Origin: an uncultured Bacteroides sp.
GTDB lineage: Bacteria > Bacteroidota > Bacteroidia > Bacteroidales > Bacteroidaceae
Length of the DNA stretch: 34,339 bases
NCBI GenBank assembly: GCA_905203765.1
Contig: CAJKXC010000023.1
Coordinates: 1 to 34,339, forward strand
Direction: 5' to 3'
Made by a program: the position numbers and the translations under genes
The notes under the pieces: generated by a model
Databases searched by the model: none
Told to the model about the DNA's origin: nothing
What the model saw: the letters and a program-made list of their open reading frames with translations, nothing else
Shown: one piece after another, positions 16,928 through 24,002 of the stretch
Numbering within the stretch: position 1 is the first letter of the stretch
Layout: each line of letters starts with the position of its first letter

Positions 16928-19657
16928 TCAGCTTCTTCTTATGAGTTTCGTTTCACGCTCCAGCACGCCGGCCAATGACCGTCCGTCGATGCGGAACCTC
17001 ACTTCACCGGCCATTCCGCCGGGGCCTGCCGGTTGTATCAGTTGCCGCAGCCTGTCGAGCGGCGCCACTACTTCCGGGTTATTGCTTGCTCCGGCATATT
17101 CGCCGAAAAGTCCCAAAGTGGGACCATAAGCAAGAGCACCATTGGCAAACTTAGGCAGGCTGGTCAATGCTGCTAATACAGAGGCTACGGCTGCCACTGC
17201 CATTATCGGACCTACGAAAGGAATACTTGCCACTGATGATGCCGCACCGGTTGCCGCGGTAGCAGTGTTGGCTGTTGCCAATGCCGCCAGTTGCGGCAAT
17301 GCCTGCGCTATAGCGTTCAGCAGGTTTCCCGCCCAGTCCAGCCAGGCGCCTGCCGCACCACCTATCAATTCTCCCAACGAACCCATTGCACTACCCATGG
17401 CGCTCATTGAATCGATAGTCATGGCATTCTTCTCCCGTGCCTTTTCTACGGCGGCATTCCAGGCTTCCATACCTTCCAGGGGTTTCTCCAAGTCCAGTTT
17501 GGGAGCCTCCAGTTTCAAGCCTTCCAATCCGCCTTTTTCCTGAGGAAGGTCGAGGGAAGATTGTATACTTCGCTTTATCGGAGCATCTGTTGCACTTTCT
17601 TCACCGGTAGGTTTCAGCGTATATCGTGCCTCGAAGGCGGCATGCTTCATGCGATAATTGATATTTTCTATCAGGACTTCCAGCGCCACGATATCTGGTG
17701 TAAACGTCAGTTGCTCCTCTATCGGAGCTTTCCTCTGGCGTTCTTTCAGTTCGTTCACTTTCTGCTCCAGGGCTTCCAGGCTTCCGGGGGAGATGGCAAT
17801 CTCTTCTTTGCCATTCCCTCCCTTGCTGCCACCATCTCCAAGCCCTAACATGTTACCCAATGCCTCCTTGCGGGCTTTGAGTTCCTTATTATAAGTGGAG
17901 AGGCGTTTGATTTCAGCCGTCTCCGTAGGAGCAAGGTTTCTCAGTTTGCTTTCAGTGGATTCAATTTCTTTGCCCAGTTCATCATAGCCCATTGCCATCA
18001 CATCGGTCGCTCCACCCTCTGCTTTCAGCGAAGACATGCCTTCCTGCATCTTCTCCATGCAGGTATTAAAGCTATTGCCAAGACTATCTATCTCCTTTTC
18101 AAGTGTGATTGCTTCCTGGGTAAGTTTTCCATATTCAGCAGTAGGCTGGTCCACCTCCATTCGATAACTGCCAGCTCCATCAGCGCTTTTCCATACTACA
18201 GTCTTCTCTGTCGTCTTGCCGCTATCCTCTAGCGCTTTCTTCTGCTTGCGCACTTCCTCCAGCTGCATTTCCTTTTCCGCCTTCTGCGACGCCAACACTT
18301 TGGCCTGTGCTTCGTAGCCTATTGCCTTGCAGTAGTCCGCACTCTTGCGTGTCAGCACGTCGTACCACTCGGCGGCACTCTTATGGTAACCCAGCGCATC
18401 GCCGTATTTTTGGTTCAGTTCCTGCACCTTGCCAGATTCATCGCCATGCCCTTTGATCAGATTGGCCAGGGAGGATATCTCCAGGTCCATACCCGCTTTG
18501 GTATCGGCAACGGTGGAAGTATAAGCATCGTTGGCTTGCTTTAAACTCCTCTCGGAGCCCGCCAAACGGTCTACTGCCGCGGAGGTACTGTTCGAAGTTC
18601 CAAACAGTTTTTCGATGGCGAAAGTCAGTGCGGCAATGGCAACACCTATACCGGTACTTATCATCAAGCCGCGGATGGCTACTTTCAAGGTGGTGGCTCC
18701 CACAGCAGCACCCGTAAAAGCGGCCTTGCCAACTGTCACTATAGCGTTCAGGGCAAGCATGGAGCCCCGCGCTATCTGGGTGACAGACGCCACAGAAGCG
18801 AAAGCCTGGTTCAGAGACTTTACGGCATTACAGCATTCCACAATTCCGGTAACGACTGTAACAAACTGGGATAGAACTGTGAGGGTATTCATGGCAGGCT
18901 GCACTATGGCTCCGAACTGTTCCTTGATGTCCCCCAGCGTATTTTCCATTTGTTTCTGTTTGCCCGCATCCGTCTTGGCAAGTTCGGCATTCATCTCACC
19001 CACATTGTCGCGGATTGCCTGTGCCAGCGTGGCGGCACGTTCCGATTCTGTGCCATATTGCAATACGCTCTTCTGTGCATCGGTAAAGGTCATACCCACC
19101 TGTTGCAGCACATCCACCTGCCCCTGCATGGCCTTGCCCATCATGTTGCCGATTCCTACTGCATCCTGGTTGGTGGCGTTCAGTCCTTTCTGCTGGGCAA
19201 GCAAATTATTCATGGCAGGGATAAGGGTATCCAGGCTCGTCTTCTCGTTCAGGAAGGTTGCCATCTGCTGGGCACCGCTCAGTTGCACTTCGTCGCCAAT
19301 CACACCCAGTGCCTGCTGGGCAGAAGCCAGCTCCCTGATGCTTTGTATCTCTTCATCGGTGGCAGACATGCGTTGCTTCATCACCGTTTGAAGTTGCGTC
19401 TCGACAACGAGCTGTGCCTGATAGGCATTGGTCAAGTCCTTGCACACGCCAAACAACTGCTGCACCGACTGCTCCAGCATGTCGGCTGCCTGGGCTGCCT
19501 GCGACCAGTCCACAATGCTGTTCTGTGCCTTGTTAGCCTCTTCGGTCACTTTCTTCAACATCTTGCCGACGCCATCTATGCTTACACTCACTTTTTTCAG
19601 CGTAGCGCTGGCTTCGTCTTTTATTTTGATTGAGAAATTCAGTGAATTGTCTGCCAT
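16928..19657 (-). CDS. Tail tape-measure protein
   Basis: 909 aa. N-terminus MADNSLNFSIKIKDEASATL leads into long coiled-coil segments, then a hydrophobic Ala/Gly/Val-rich block (about residues 310-355) and helical middle. Near the C-terminus is an Ala-rich stretch and the motif GPTLGLFGEYAGASNNPEVV, a recurrent C-terminal sequence of tape-measure proteins. Located after tail tube and tail chaperones, as in all long-tailed phages. With about 0.15 nm per residue a tail near 135 nm would be expected (rule of thumb, not measured). A remnant of a second copy of this gene's start lies at 19946, upstream. Confidence 0.9.
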   Translation of the reverse strand: MADNSLNFSIKIKDEASATLKKVSVSIDGVGKMLKKVTEEANKAQNSIVDWSQAAQAADMLEQSVQQLFGVCKDLTNAYQAQLVVETQLQTVMKQRMSATDEEIQSIRELASAQQALGVIGDEVQLSGAQQMATFLNEKTSLDTLIPAMNNLLAQQKGLNATNQDAVGIGNMMGKAMQGQVDVLQQVGMTFTDAQKSVLQYGTESERAATLAQAIRDNVGEMNAELAKTDAGKQKQMENTLGDIKEQFGAIVQPAMNTLTVLSQFVTVVTGIVECCNAVKSLNQAFASVASVTQIARGSMLALNAIVTVGKAAFTGAAVGATTLKVAIRGLMISTGIGVAIAALTFAIEKLFGTSNSTSAAVDRLAGSERSLKQANDAYTSTVADTKAGMDLEISSLANLIKGHGDESGKVQELNQKYGDALGYHKSAAEWYDVLTRKSADYCKAIGYEAQAKVLASQKAEKEMQLEEVRKQKKALEDSGKTTEKTVVWKSADGAGSYRMEVDQPTAEYGKLTQEAITLEKEIDSLGNSFNTCMEKMQEGMSSLKAEGGATDVMAMGYDELGKEIESTESKLRNLAPTETAEIKRLSTYNKELKARKEALGNMLGLGDGGSKGGNGKEEIAISPGSLEALEQKVNELKERQRKAPIEEQLTFTPDIVALEVLIENINYRMKHAAFEARYTLKPTGEESATDAPIKRSIQSSLDLPQEKGGLEGLKLEAPKLDLEKPLEGMEAWNAAVEKAREKNAMTIDSMSAMGSAMGSLGELIGGAAGAWLDWAGNLLNAIAQALPQLAALATANTATAATGAASSVASIPFVGPIMAVAAVASVLAALTSLPKFANGALAYGPTLGLFGEYAGASNNPEVVAPLDRLRQLIQPAGPGGMAGEVRFRIDGRSLAGVLERETKLIRRS

Positions 19658-19675
19658 ATTTAAAAATTTTATTAT

Positions 19676-19683
19676 TATATTTG
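19676..19683 (+). promoter_or_regulatory. Promoter element of moron 2
   Basis: TATATTTG at 19676-19683 matches the Bacteroides -7 element, 20 nt before the first ATG of the small + strand gene. The -33 region is poor (ATTG at 19646-19649, 26 nt away). Located in the short gap upstream of the leftward tape-measure start. Confidence 0.45.
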
Positions 19684-19702
19684 CCCTATAAATGTGAAAG
19701 AT

Positions 19703-19831
19703 ATGATGTTATTACTCGGTATGTCAATGCAAACAGAGGCACGCATATATGTTGCCTTGTTTATGATAGGGATTTTTCTGGTAGCCCTATACTTGTTTTT
19801 AGCCTATTTTATTATGAAGCCTAAAGATTGA
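19703..19831 (+). CDS. Moron 2: 42-aa single-span membrane protein
   Basis: Opposite in orientation to the tail operon. The 42-aa product has one strongly hydrophobic segment (VALFMIGIFLVALYLFLAYF) followed by a charged tail (MKPKD). It has its own -7 element at 19676-19683. Its right side is bounded by a relic of the tail-chaperone gene end, its left side by the tape-measure start. A tiny autonomous membrane gene inserted against the late operon is the signature of a moron expressed in the lysogen. Superinfection exclusion or an envelope effect is possible; function unknown. Confidence 0.6.
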   Translation: MMLLLGMSMQTEARIYVALFMIGIFLVALYLFLAYFIMKPKD

Positions 19832-19833
19832 CT

Positions 19834-19946
19834 TTACATCCCTGCTTTCCTTTTCTGTTCCTCAAACCGTTCCCTCGTGCTTTTCGCCGCCGGGGAGATA
19901 CCTCGTCCTTGATGCGTACTGTAAAATCTATATTATTATTTGCCAT
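19834..19946 (-). pseudogene. Fused remnant: second tape-measure start joined to second chaperone end
   Basis: On the minus strand the ATG at 19946 opens MANNNIDFTVRIKDE, clearly related to the tape-measure start MADNSLNFSIKIKDE. After about 16 codons the sequence changes to one that in another frame reads PAAKSTRERFEEQKRKAGM and stops at 19834, clearly related to the end of the tail-chaperone T protein (TAESTRERFEELKKRARI). The order is reversed relative to the genes: a tape-measure start followed by a chaperone end. This is the junction expected when two phage variants, each with a different moron between these genes, recombined illegitimately. The piece encodes no functional tail protein. 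Confidence 0.8.
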
Positions 19947-19972
19947 ATTATGCAAAAATAATAGTATATTTG
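19939..19972 (+). promoter_or_regulatory. Promoter of moron 1 overlapping the tape-measure relic
   Basis: TTTG (19939-19942), 22 nt, TATATTTG (19965-19972): a full two-part Bacteroides promoter. The -33 TTTG is the reverse complement of the first codons (ATGGCAAA) of the tape-measure relic, which may explain why that relic start has been retained. Confidence 0.65.
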
Positions 19973-19999
19973 TGGTGTATTAACCAACTAACCGATAAT

Positions 20000-20125
20000 A
20001 TGATTGACTGGTTTCTCGGCCTTAGTGAAAATGCCCAAATGATTATCTTTATTCTCCCCACTATAGTAGGGACTATTATAGGTCTCTGGGGGGTTAAAAA
20101 ATTAAAAGACTATATAGAGCGATAG
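20000..20125 (+). CDS. Moron 1: 41-aa single-span membrane protein
   Basis: 41 aa from ATG 20000 (MIDWFLGLSENAQMIIFILP, then a hydrophobic segment through TIIGLWG and the charged end VKKLKDYIER). One membrane span. Runs against the tail operon and has a complete promoter at 19939-19972 with a leader of about 20 nt. Its stop codon (20123-20125) abuts the stop codon of the leftward chaperone T frame at 20126. AT-rich compared with its neighbours. Moron-like; function unknown, unrelated in sequence to moron 2 although alike in size and topology. Confidence 0.65.
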   Translation: MIDWFLGLSENAQMIIFILPTIVGTIIGLWGVKKLKDYIER

Positions 20126-20443
20126 TTATATCCTTGCCCTTTTCTTCAGTTCCTCAAACCGTTCCCTCGTACTTTCCGCCGTCGGTGCCGTAGCTTTCCG
20201 CTTCGCATCCCACTCAAACCGGCACACATCTGTCACCTTCAATGCCTTTTTACTGTAAGGCTGCAACACGCAGCACGCCAGGAACCGGGTCTGTTCCCAG
20301 GGTTCGCGCATCCGCGTCTGCTCCCAGCTTTTGTATATACAGAAGAACTCATGGGGAGTACAGTGGCAGAAATCCGTCAGACTCATCCCTATACTCCCCA
20401 CGGCTATGCCTGTCAGTTCTTCGATGCCGGCGGAGCCGTCTTC
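20126..20443 (-). CDS. Tail assembly chaperone T domain, made by -1 frameshift
   Basis: This frame has no good start of its own (only a GTG at 20401) but is open up to the slippery heptamer at 20449-20443. A -1 shift there fuses it to the preceding frame: after KKK the fusion continues EDGSAGIEELTGIAVGSIGM, with 105 residues from the shift to the stop at 20126. The G-T product would be about 198 aa. This matches the G/GT arrangement of lambda-like phages, in which a minor frameshifted chaperone recruits tail tube protein to the tape measure. The segment GSIGMSLTDFCHCTPHEFF has the W/F-rich, acid-to-basic pattern of T domains. The C-terminus STRERFEELKKRARI is duplicated as a relic at 19834-19900. 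Confidence 0.8.
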   Translation of the reverse strand, partial: EDGSAGIEELTGIAVGSIGMSLTDFCHCTPHEFFCIYKSWEQTRMREPWEQTRFLACCVLQPYSKKALKVTDVCRFEWDAKRKATAPTAESTRERFEELKKRARI

Positions 20444-20721
20444 TTTTTTTTTGAGTCTACCGCATCCTGCTGCATGGTTTCCACGAAGTCGGACAACTTA
20501 TCCATCTCCAGTCCGTCGGCAAACCGGTCGAGGTCCAGGTCGAACGGTACATTGTCCGCGTTGCAGGCGCTTATCACGCAGCAATAGAGGAAAACGACCA
20601 TCAGACTCACTTCCGTGGTCATCTCGCTCACCTCCATGCCCGTTTCCTGCTTGAAGCGGCGCATGGCCCCCATGGTCATGCGCATGGGGTACTCTTTACC
20701 ATATACTTCGATTTTCTTCAT
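20413..20721 (-). CDS. Tail assembly chaperone G
   Basis: 102 aa from ATG 20721 (MKKIEVYGKEYPMRMTMGAM), preceded by GGGATGACGGT and 4 bp from the tail-tube stop. An upstream in-frame ATG at 20739 would overlap the tube gene. The fold pattern (short N-terminal beta segment, Arg/Phe-Lys helix, hydrophobic helix MVVFLYCCVISACN, acidic DLDRFADGLEMDKLSDFV) fits phage tail chaperones. The end carries a four-lysine run (DSKKKKTAPP) coded by the A9 stretch that forms the frameshift site. Confidence 0.78.
   Translation of the reverse strand: MKKIEVYGKEYPMRMTMGAMRRFKQETGMEVSEMTTEVSLMVVFLYCCVISACNADNVPFDLDLDRFADGLEMDKLSDFVETMQQDAVDSKKKKTAPPASKN
20443..20449 (-). promoter_or_regulatory. -1 ribosomal frameshift site A AAA AAG
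   Basis: The minus strand reads TCA AAA AAA AAG AAG in the zero frame; the heptamer A AAA AAG (20449-20443) is the most efficient known bacterial -1 slippery sequence (as in dnaX). The -1 frame is open from here for 106 codons, while the zero frame stops ten codons further, at 20413. The nine-A run also makes this a possible sequencing-error site, but the gene pair and its order are those expected for programmed shifting. Confidence 0.8.
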
Positions 20722-20725
20722 ACCG

Positions 20726-21190
20726 TCATCCCTCCGCAACAGTGCCGTCTACTTTTGCTTCGTCGATGGTCACCACTCCGGTGTTGTCGAAAGTGGCGTT
20801 GTAGGTAGTGTCATCACCTGCCGGGGCTGCTTCTTCCAGGGAGGAGATAATGAAATTGCCATTCATGTACGGGGCTGCATCGCTGCCGCGGACAAAGCCT
20901 TTCAGTTCTACAGTGCCGCCAACCTTCCACTTGGCAAGCAGTTCCTTCATGCCGTTTTCTTCTTCGCCATAGAAGCGGAGACCTTCGCACTTCACCTGGA
21001 CACTGAGCCCGGTAACTGTCTTTTCCTTGAACAACCCGGCATTGGCTGCCGACTCTGTAGAAGCGGGTTTTACCGCACGGTCTTTCGTTTCGCTGTTATA
21101 AGTAGCGGTGTGGCTGGTGCAATGTCCGCACGCCTTGCCTGCGATGCTCATCAGCAGGTCACTACCATTTACATATCCTTCTTTTGCCAT
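20726..21190 (-). CDS. Major tail tube protein
   Basis: 154 aa, starts MAKEGYVNGSDLLMSIAGKA. N-terminal GHCTSHTATYNSETKDRAVKP and later FRGSDAAPYMNGNFIISSLE are the pattern of Bacteroides long-tail tube proteins (TP901-1 major tail protein-like family). C-terminal tail DDTTYNATFDNTGVV is typical of the exposed end of such subunits. Immediately precedes the tail chaperone pair and tape-measure gene, the canonical order. It would polymerise into the tail tube. Confidence 0.8.
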   Translation of the reverse strand: MAKEGYVNGSDLLMSIAGKACGHCTSHTATYNSETKDRAVKPASTESAANAGLFKEKTVTGLSVQVKCEGLRFYGEEENGMKELLAKWKVGGTVELKGFVRGSDAAPYMNGNFIISSLEEAAPAGDDTTYNATFDNTGVVTIDEAKVDGTVAEG

Positions 21191-21224
21191 AATACTAATT
21201 GATTTATGATTTATAATTAATGAT

Positions 21225-21761
21225 TTATAATTTATTCAGGCGCTGTTTAAAGAGCCTGTAAATGATGATTAGGGAGAGGGCTGTTAGCAATAATCTGCCT
21301 GCCCAAATCTGGAACCACTGCCAGCCGGTGGGCTCGCGCACCACCTCCGGGGGAGGTTCCTCTACCGTCTCGCCGGTCTCGTTGCGGATGCGGGTCAGCT
21401 CTTCGGTCAACAGCATCACTTGCCGTTCCAGGCTGTCGCAGGTAGCGGTGACTATCAGCGAATCGCCGCGTCCGCGTGTTACGCTCGCCGTGGCCTGCCC
21501 GCTCCGCACGCTATACCCCGCGCCTTCCGGCAGCACAGCCAGCCGGGGCATCGGCAAGTCCATCCGCGCTTTGCTCGCCGCTACCGGCAGAAAGGTCAGA
21601 ACGGATTGTCTTACGCTTTGCAGGCTGTCGAGGGCGGTATTCCTCACCGCTCTTGTCGGACTTTTGCAACTCATTGCGCACAGGGCAATTAGCGGAATAC
21701 CGGCAAGTATTGGCTTTCTCGACCACGCGCCTGAGTTTGGCAAGTTCTTTTCTGATCGCAT
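21225..21761 (-). CDS. u-spanin-like lysis lipoprotein
   Basis: 178 aa. Basic N-terminus, hydrophobic PILAGIPLIALCAMS then Cys (lipobox-like AMSC), a periplasmic region with a short helical stretch (LERQVMLLTEELTRIRNETG), a proline-rich EEPPPEVV hinge, and a C-terminal transmembrane helix (WAGRLLLTALSLIIIYRLF). A lipoylated N-terminus plus a C-terminal inner-membrane anchor is the topology of unimolecular spanins such as T1 gp11. The first 250 nt overlap the end of the upstream holin-like gene in the +1 frame, an embedded arrangement recalling Rz/Rz1. Part of the lysis cassette; would fuse outer and inner membranes at the end of the lytic cycle. Confidence 0.65.
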   Translation of the reverse strand: MRSEKNLPNSGAWSRKPILAGIPLIALCAMSCKSPTRAVRNTALDSLQSVRQSVLTFLPVAASKARMDLPMPRLAVLPEGAGYSVRSGQATASVTRGRGDSLIVTATCDSLERQVMLLTEELTRIRNETGETVEEPPPEVVREPTGWQWFQIWAGRLLLTALSLIIIYRLFKQRLNKL

Positions 21762-21993
21762 TAATTTCTTGTTTTAGGGGTTCTACAATCTCATCCATCA
21801 GTATCTGCATCGCTTTCCGAACGTTGTCCAGTTCGCTGCTGCGGGTATTCACCCGTGCGTCCTGTACTTCCGCCTTCAGCTTCTCCACCTCCTGAATGTA
21901 TTTACGTCTGTCTATGTACATCTTGAATCCTCCGGCTCCTATGGCAACCGTAAGGATGCCACAAATCAGCTTCAAGATTTCAAGTGTATCCAT
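21511..21993 (-). CDS. Holin-like / spanin-associated membrane protein
   Basis: 160 aa from ATG 21993, preceded by a strong GGAGGAAT Shine-Dalgarno, rare in Bacteroides. N-terminal transmembrane helix (LKLICGILTVAIGAGGFKMY), then a long charged coiled coil (EKLKAEVQDARVNTR; EPLKQEINAIRKELAKLRRV) and the motif ANTCRYSANCPV, found in holin-like proteins of Bacteroides phages. The C-terminal 80 residues overlap the lipoprotein gene in another frame and are low-complexity, probably constrained by it. Could be a holin or an i-spanin partner; both roles fit the topology. Confidence 0.65.
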   Translation of the reverse strand: MDTLEILKLICGILTVAIGAGGFKMYIDRRKYIQEVEKLKAEVQDARVNTRSSELDNVRKAMQILMDEIVEPLKQEINAIRKELAKLRRVVEKANTCRYSANCPVRNELQKSDKSGEEYRPRQPAKRKTIRSDLSAGSGEQSADGLADAPAGCAAGRRGV

Positions 21994-22010
21994 TTCTATT
22001 CCTCCTTTAA

Positions 22011-22412
22011 TTAGAGTAAGTCCCAACCGGCTTCCACATCCGCCATCACAGCAGGCACAGCGTTCTCCACCTGGGAGACGGCCGCCGCAAAGGCACACAT
22101 GGTTGCTTTGTCATTCACATCAGGCACATAGCTATCCGGTACCTGCATTTCCGTGCATACCCGCTTGATGTAGCCCGACGTATTGTTCTCCGACGGTGGC
22201 GCCCAGCGGTCGATGAAGTCGGCTATCGTGCGGCAACCATGCACTTTGCGGTAATTTTGCAGCAACTTGATAAGTGCCCGATAGCCGTAAGCCATGCTTT
22301 CGAACCGACAGAACGAGCGGTCCTGCGAAGGGCGAACCTCCCCCCGCCACCGGGTAGTGGCAGAGAGACGGATATTTCCCGGATTATTGTTTCGTAGTCC
22401 CCTGGCTTTCAT
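22011..22412 (-). CDS. Endolysin (P5-like muramidase family)
   Basis: 133 aa, MKARGLRNNNPGNIRLSATT, with FESMAYGYRALIKLLQNYR, TIADFIDRWAPPSENNT and YIKRVCTEMQVP: the compact lysozyme-like family often labelled structural protein P5 in phages of Gram-negative bacteria. First gene of the leftward late operon, 17 bp before the holin-like gene. It would cleave peptidoglycan for release. No signal peptide, so a holin would be needed for export. Confidence 0.8.
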   Translation of the reverse strand: MKARGLRNNNPGNIRLSATTRWRGEVRPSQDRSFCRFESMAYGYRALIKLLQNYRKVHGCRTIADFIDRWAPPSENNTSGYIKRVCTEMQVPDSYVPDVNDKATMCAFAAAVSQVENAVPAVMADVEAGWDLL

Positions 22413-22653
22413 CTTTTTGTTTTCTTTTCAGCCTGGCAAGCCCGTGGCTCACCAAGTCATGCGTCGTTCAGATTATTTGCGACAAACTTACATCACGAAT
22501 GATAACCGTACAAAAAAGTGTGTAACGCTTACGAGCAAGTAGGTAGGCAGTGCGGCGTTGTTTGTAACCGTTCCACACTTTTTTCATCTTACCGCCCGGA
22601 GTAATGACCTTTGCACCTTAGCATATTAAATCATAAATTAAAAATCCTAAGAC
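22413..22653. promoter_or_regulatory. Divergent late control region
   Basis: Intergenic between leftward lysis/tail genes (from 22412) and rightward connector genes (from 22654). Contains an 11-bp perfect inverted repeat (AAAAAAGTGTG at 22512-22522, CACACTTTTTT at 22574-22584) around short GTAACG/GTAACC motifs. Near 22600 is a rightward TGACCTTTGCACC segment, close to a -7 element, followed by an AT-rich leader with two TAAAT/AAATTA motifs before the ATG at 22654. Likely the binding site for the late activator; no protein identified. Confidence 0.5.
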
Positions 22654-23067
22654 ATGAGCAACTTTATTTACCCCGAAGACTATGACGCCAGCATCCACCG
22701 GGAGATGCTGGGCTCCCTGACCCGAGACGACACAGCCGTGGTCAAAATCTGCGAAGACCGTGCCATCGCCGAGATGCGCGGCTACCTCAGTGCCCTATAT
22801 GATGTAGATGCCATCTTCTCCGCACAAGGGGATGCGCGCAATCAGCTGGTGCTGATGATGGCAATAGATATCACCGTGTATCACCTGTTCTGCATCCACA
22901 ACCCGCAAAAGATGAGCCAGATACGGAAAGACCGCTATGAGCATGCAGTGGAGTGGCTGAAACAGGCGGCGGCATCCCAAATCACCATAGACGGCGCCCC
23001 CCCAACTGCCGGAAGAAGAGCAGAAACAGAACAGCCTCAGGCTGATGAGCAGCAACCCGATTATTAA
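22654..23067 (+). CDS. DUF1320 / Mu gp36-like head-tail connector
   Basis: 137 aa. MSNFIYPEDYDASIHREMLG, then AIAEMRGYLSALYDVDAIF and MMAIDITVYHLFCIHNPQK: the pattern of Mu-like prophage gp36 family (DUF1320) proteins, which form part of the neck. The Pro/Gln-rich C-terminus (EQPQADEQQPDY) is a disordered tail. Reads rightward, against the tail genes. Its normal upstream neighbours (capsid genes) are absent. Confidence 0.8.
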   Translation: MSNFIYPEDYDASIHREMLGSLTRDDTAVVKICEDRAIAEMRGYLSALYDVDAIFSAQGDARNQLVLMMAIDITVYHLFCIHNPQKMSQIRKDRYEHAVEWLKQAAASQITIDGAPPTAGRRAETEQPQADEQQPDY

Positions 23068-23084
23068 TTCTTAATTCTCAATTT

Positions 23085-23543
23085 ATGGAACAACTATTCA
23101 ACGACCTCCAGCAACAGATCGCCGACAAAATGGGCAACACCGTCTCCCTTATCGACGAAGACTACGGGCAACTGGAAGCCCTACAGAACGGGAAAGACCA
23201 GTACCCGGTAACCTTTCCCTGCGTCCTCATCAGCATCTCCAAAACCCTGTGGGACAACCTGAAAGGCAACCTGCAACACGGCAAGACCACTGTCCTCATC
23301 CGCCTTGCCTTCGACTGCTACGACGATACCCATTATGGCAGCACCCAGGAGCATCAGGCCGCGGAACGCATGGCACTGGCCCGGCGCCTGAACAACGCGC
23401 TTCATGGCTGGCGGTTCGACGGATGCGCCACCGTCCTGATACGCCGTACCAGCCGGCAGTTCTCAATGCCCGGCGGCATCAAAGTCTATGAAATGGAATA
23501 TACCACTACGGTATCGGATAAGATTCAGAACAGCGACAGCTGA
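23085..23543 (+). CDS. Mu gp37-like / tail terminator protein
   Basis: 152 aa beginning MEQLFNDLQQQIADKMGNTV. Features FPCVLISISKTLWDNLKGNL, HGKTTVLIRLAFDCYDDTHY and KVYEMEYTTTVSDKI at the C-terminus, as in the short alpha/beta proteins that follow gp36 in Mu-like genomes and cap the tail tube. 17 bp after the DUF1320 gene. Overlaps the convergent small gene by 19 bp. Function by position and fold pattern. Confidence 0.65.
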   Translation: MEQLFNDLQQQIADKMGNTVSLIDEDYGQLEALQNGKDQYPVTFPCVLISISKTLWDNLKGNLQHGKTTVLIRLAFDCYDDTHYGSTQEHQAAERMALARRLNNALHGWRFDGCATVLIRRTSRQFSMPGGIKVYEMEYTTTVSDKIQNSDS

Positions 23544-23764
23544 CGGTTCAGTTCTTCCTGCTGCCGGATGACACGCGGGTCGGCAGAGGCATTGATGATA
23601 TTGTAGAATGTCTTTTCGCAGATGGGATAGAGCGGCCAGATGTAGCGGCGCAGTATTTCGCGGTTACTGAGCCCGCTACGGCTGTGTTCGTCGTAAATAC
23701 GGAGAATTTCCTTTACCCTGTGTGCATAGCTTCGGCCAACGATGGAACGATGATACTTCTTCAT
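23525..23764 (-). CDS. Small conserved Bacteroides Mu-like phage protein
   Basis: 79 aa, MKKYHRSIVGRSYAHRVKEI... with a helix-turn-helix-like NREILRRYIWPLYPICEKTFYN (residues about 38-59) and an ending NRQLSLF. I recall close relatives in other Bacteroides Mu-like prophages near the head genes, function unknown. Runs leftward, convergent with gp37, in the otherwise rightward block. Possibly a small DNA-binding regulator. Confidence 0.6.
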   Translation of the reverse strand: MKKYHRSIVGRSYAHRVKEILRIYDEHSRSGLSNREILRRYIWPLYPICEKTFYNIINASADPRVIRQQEELNRQLSLF

Positions 23765-23969
23765 ACCTCAAAAATTTTAATTGATTACCCTGAACTGTCT
23801 GAAAACCTGATACAAAAATAGCGATAATTACATATTAATGCAACAAATACTGCCAGAAAGCACATACTACAACACAGAATAGCCCGTTTACACCACCTTT
23901 GTCCCGTTAAGTTCGCGAACATGACAGAAGTAAACGATGATAAAGCTGCAAGATGTACAGCGCAGCCTA

Positions 23970-24001
23970 ATTGTCAATTGTCAATTATCAATTTTCAATT
24001 G
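23970..24001 (+). repeat. AT-rich direct repeat upstream of the HU gene
   Basis: Four imperfect copies of the unit (t)caattgt/caattat/caattttcaatt in tandem, ending 1 nt before the HU start codon. This is the Bacteroides intergenic repeat style, also seen inside addA. It probably provides an unstructured leader for translation; an alternative start at 23937 would have to translate through it. Confidence 0.65.
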
Positions 24002-24002
24002 T

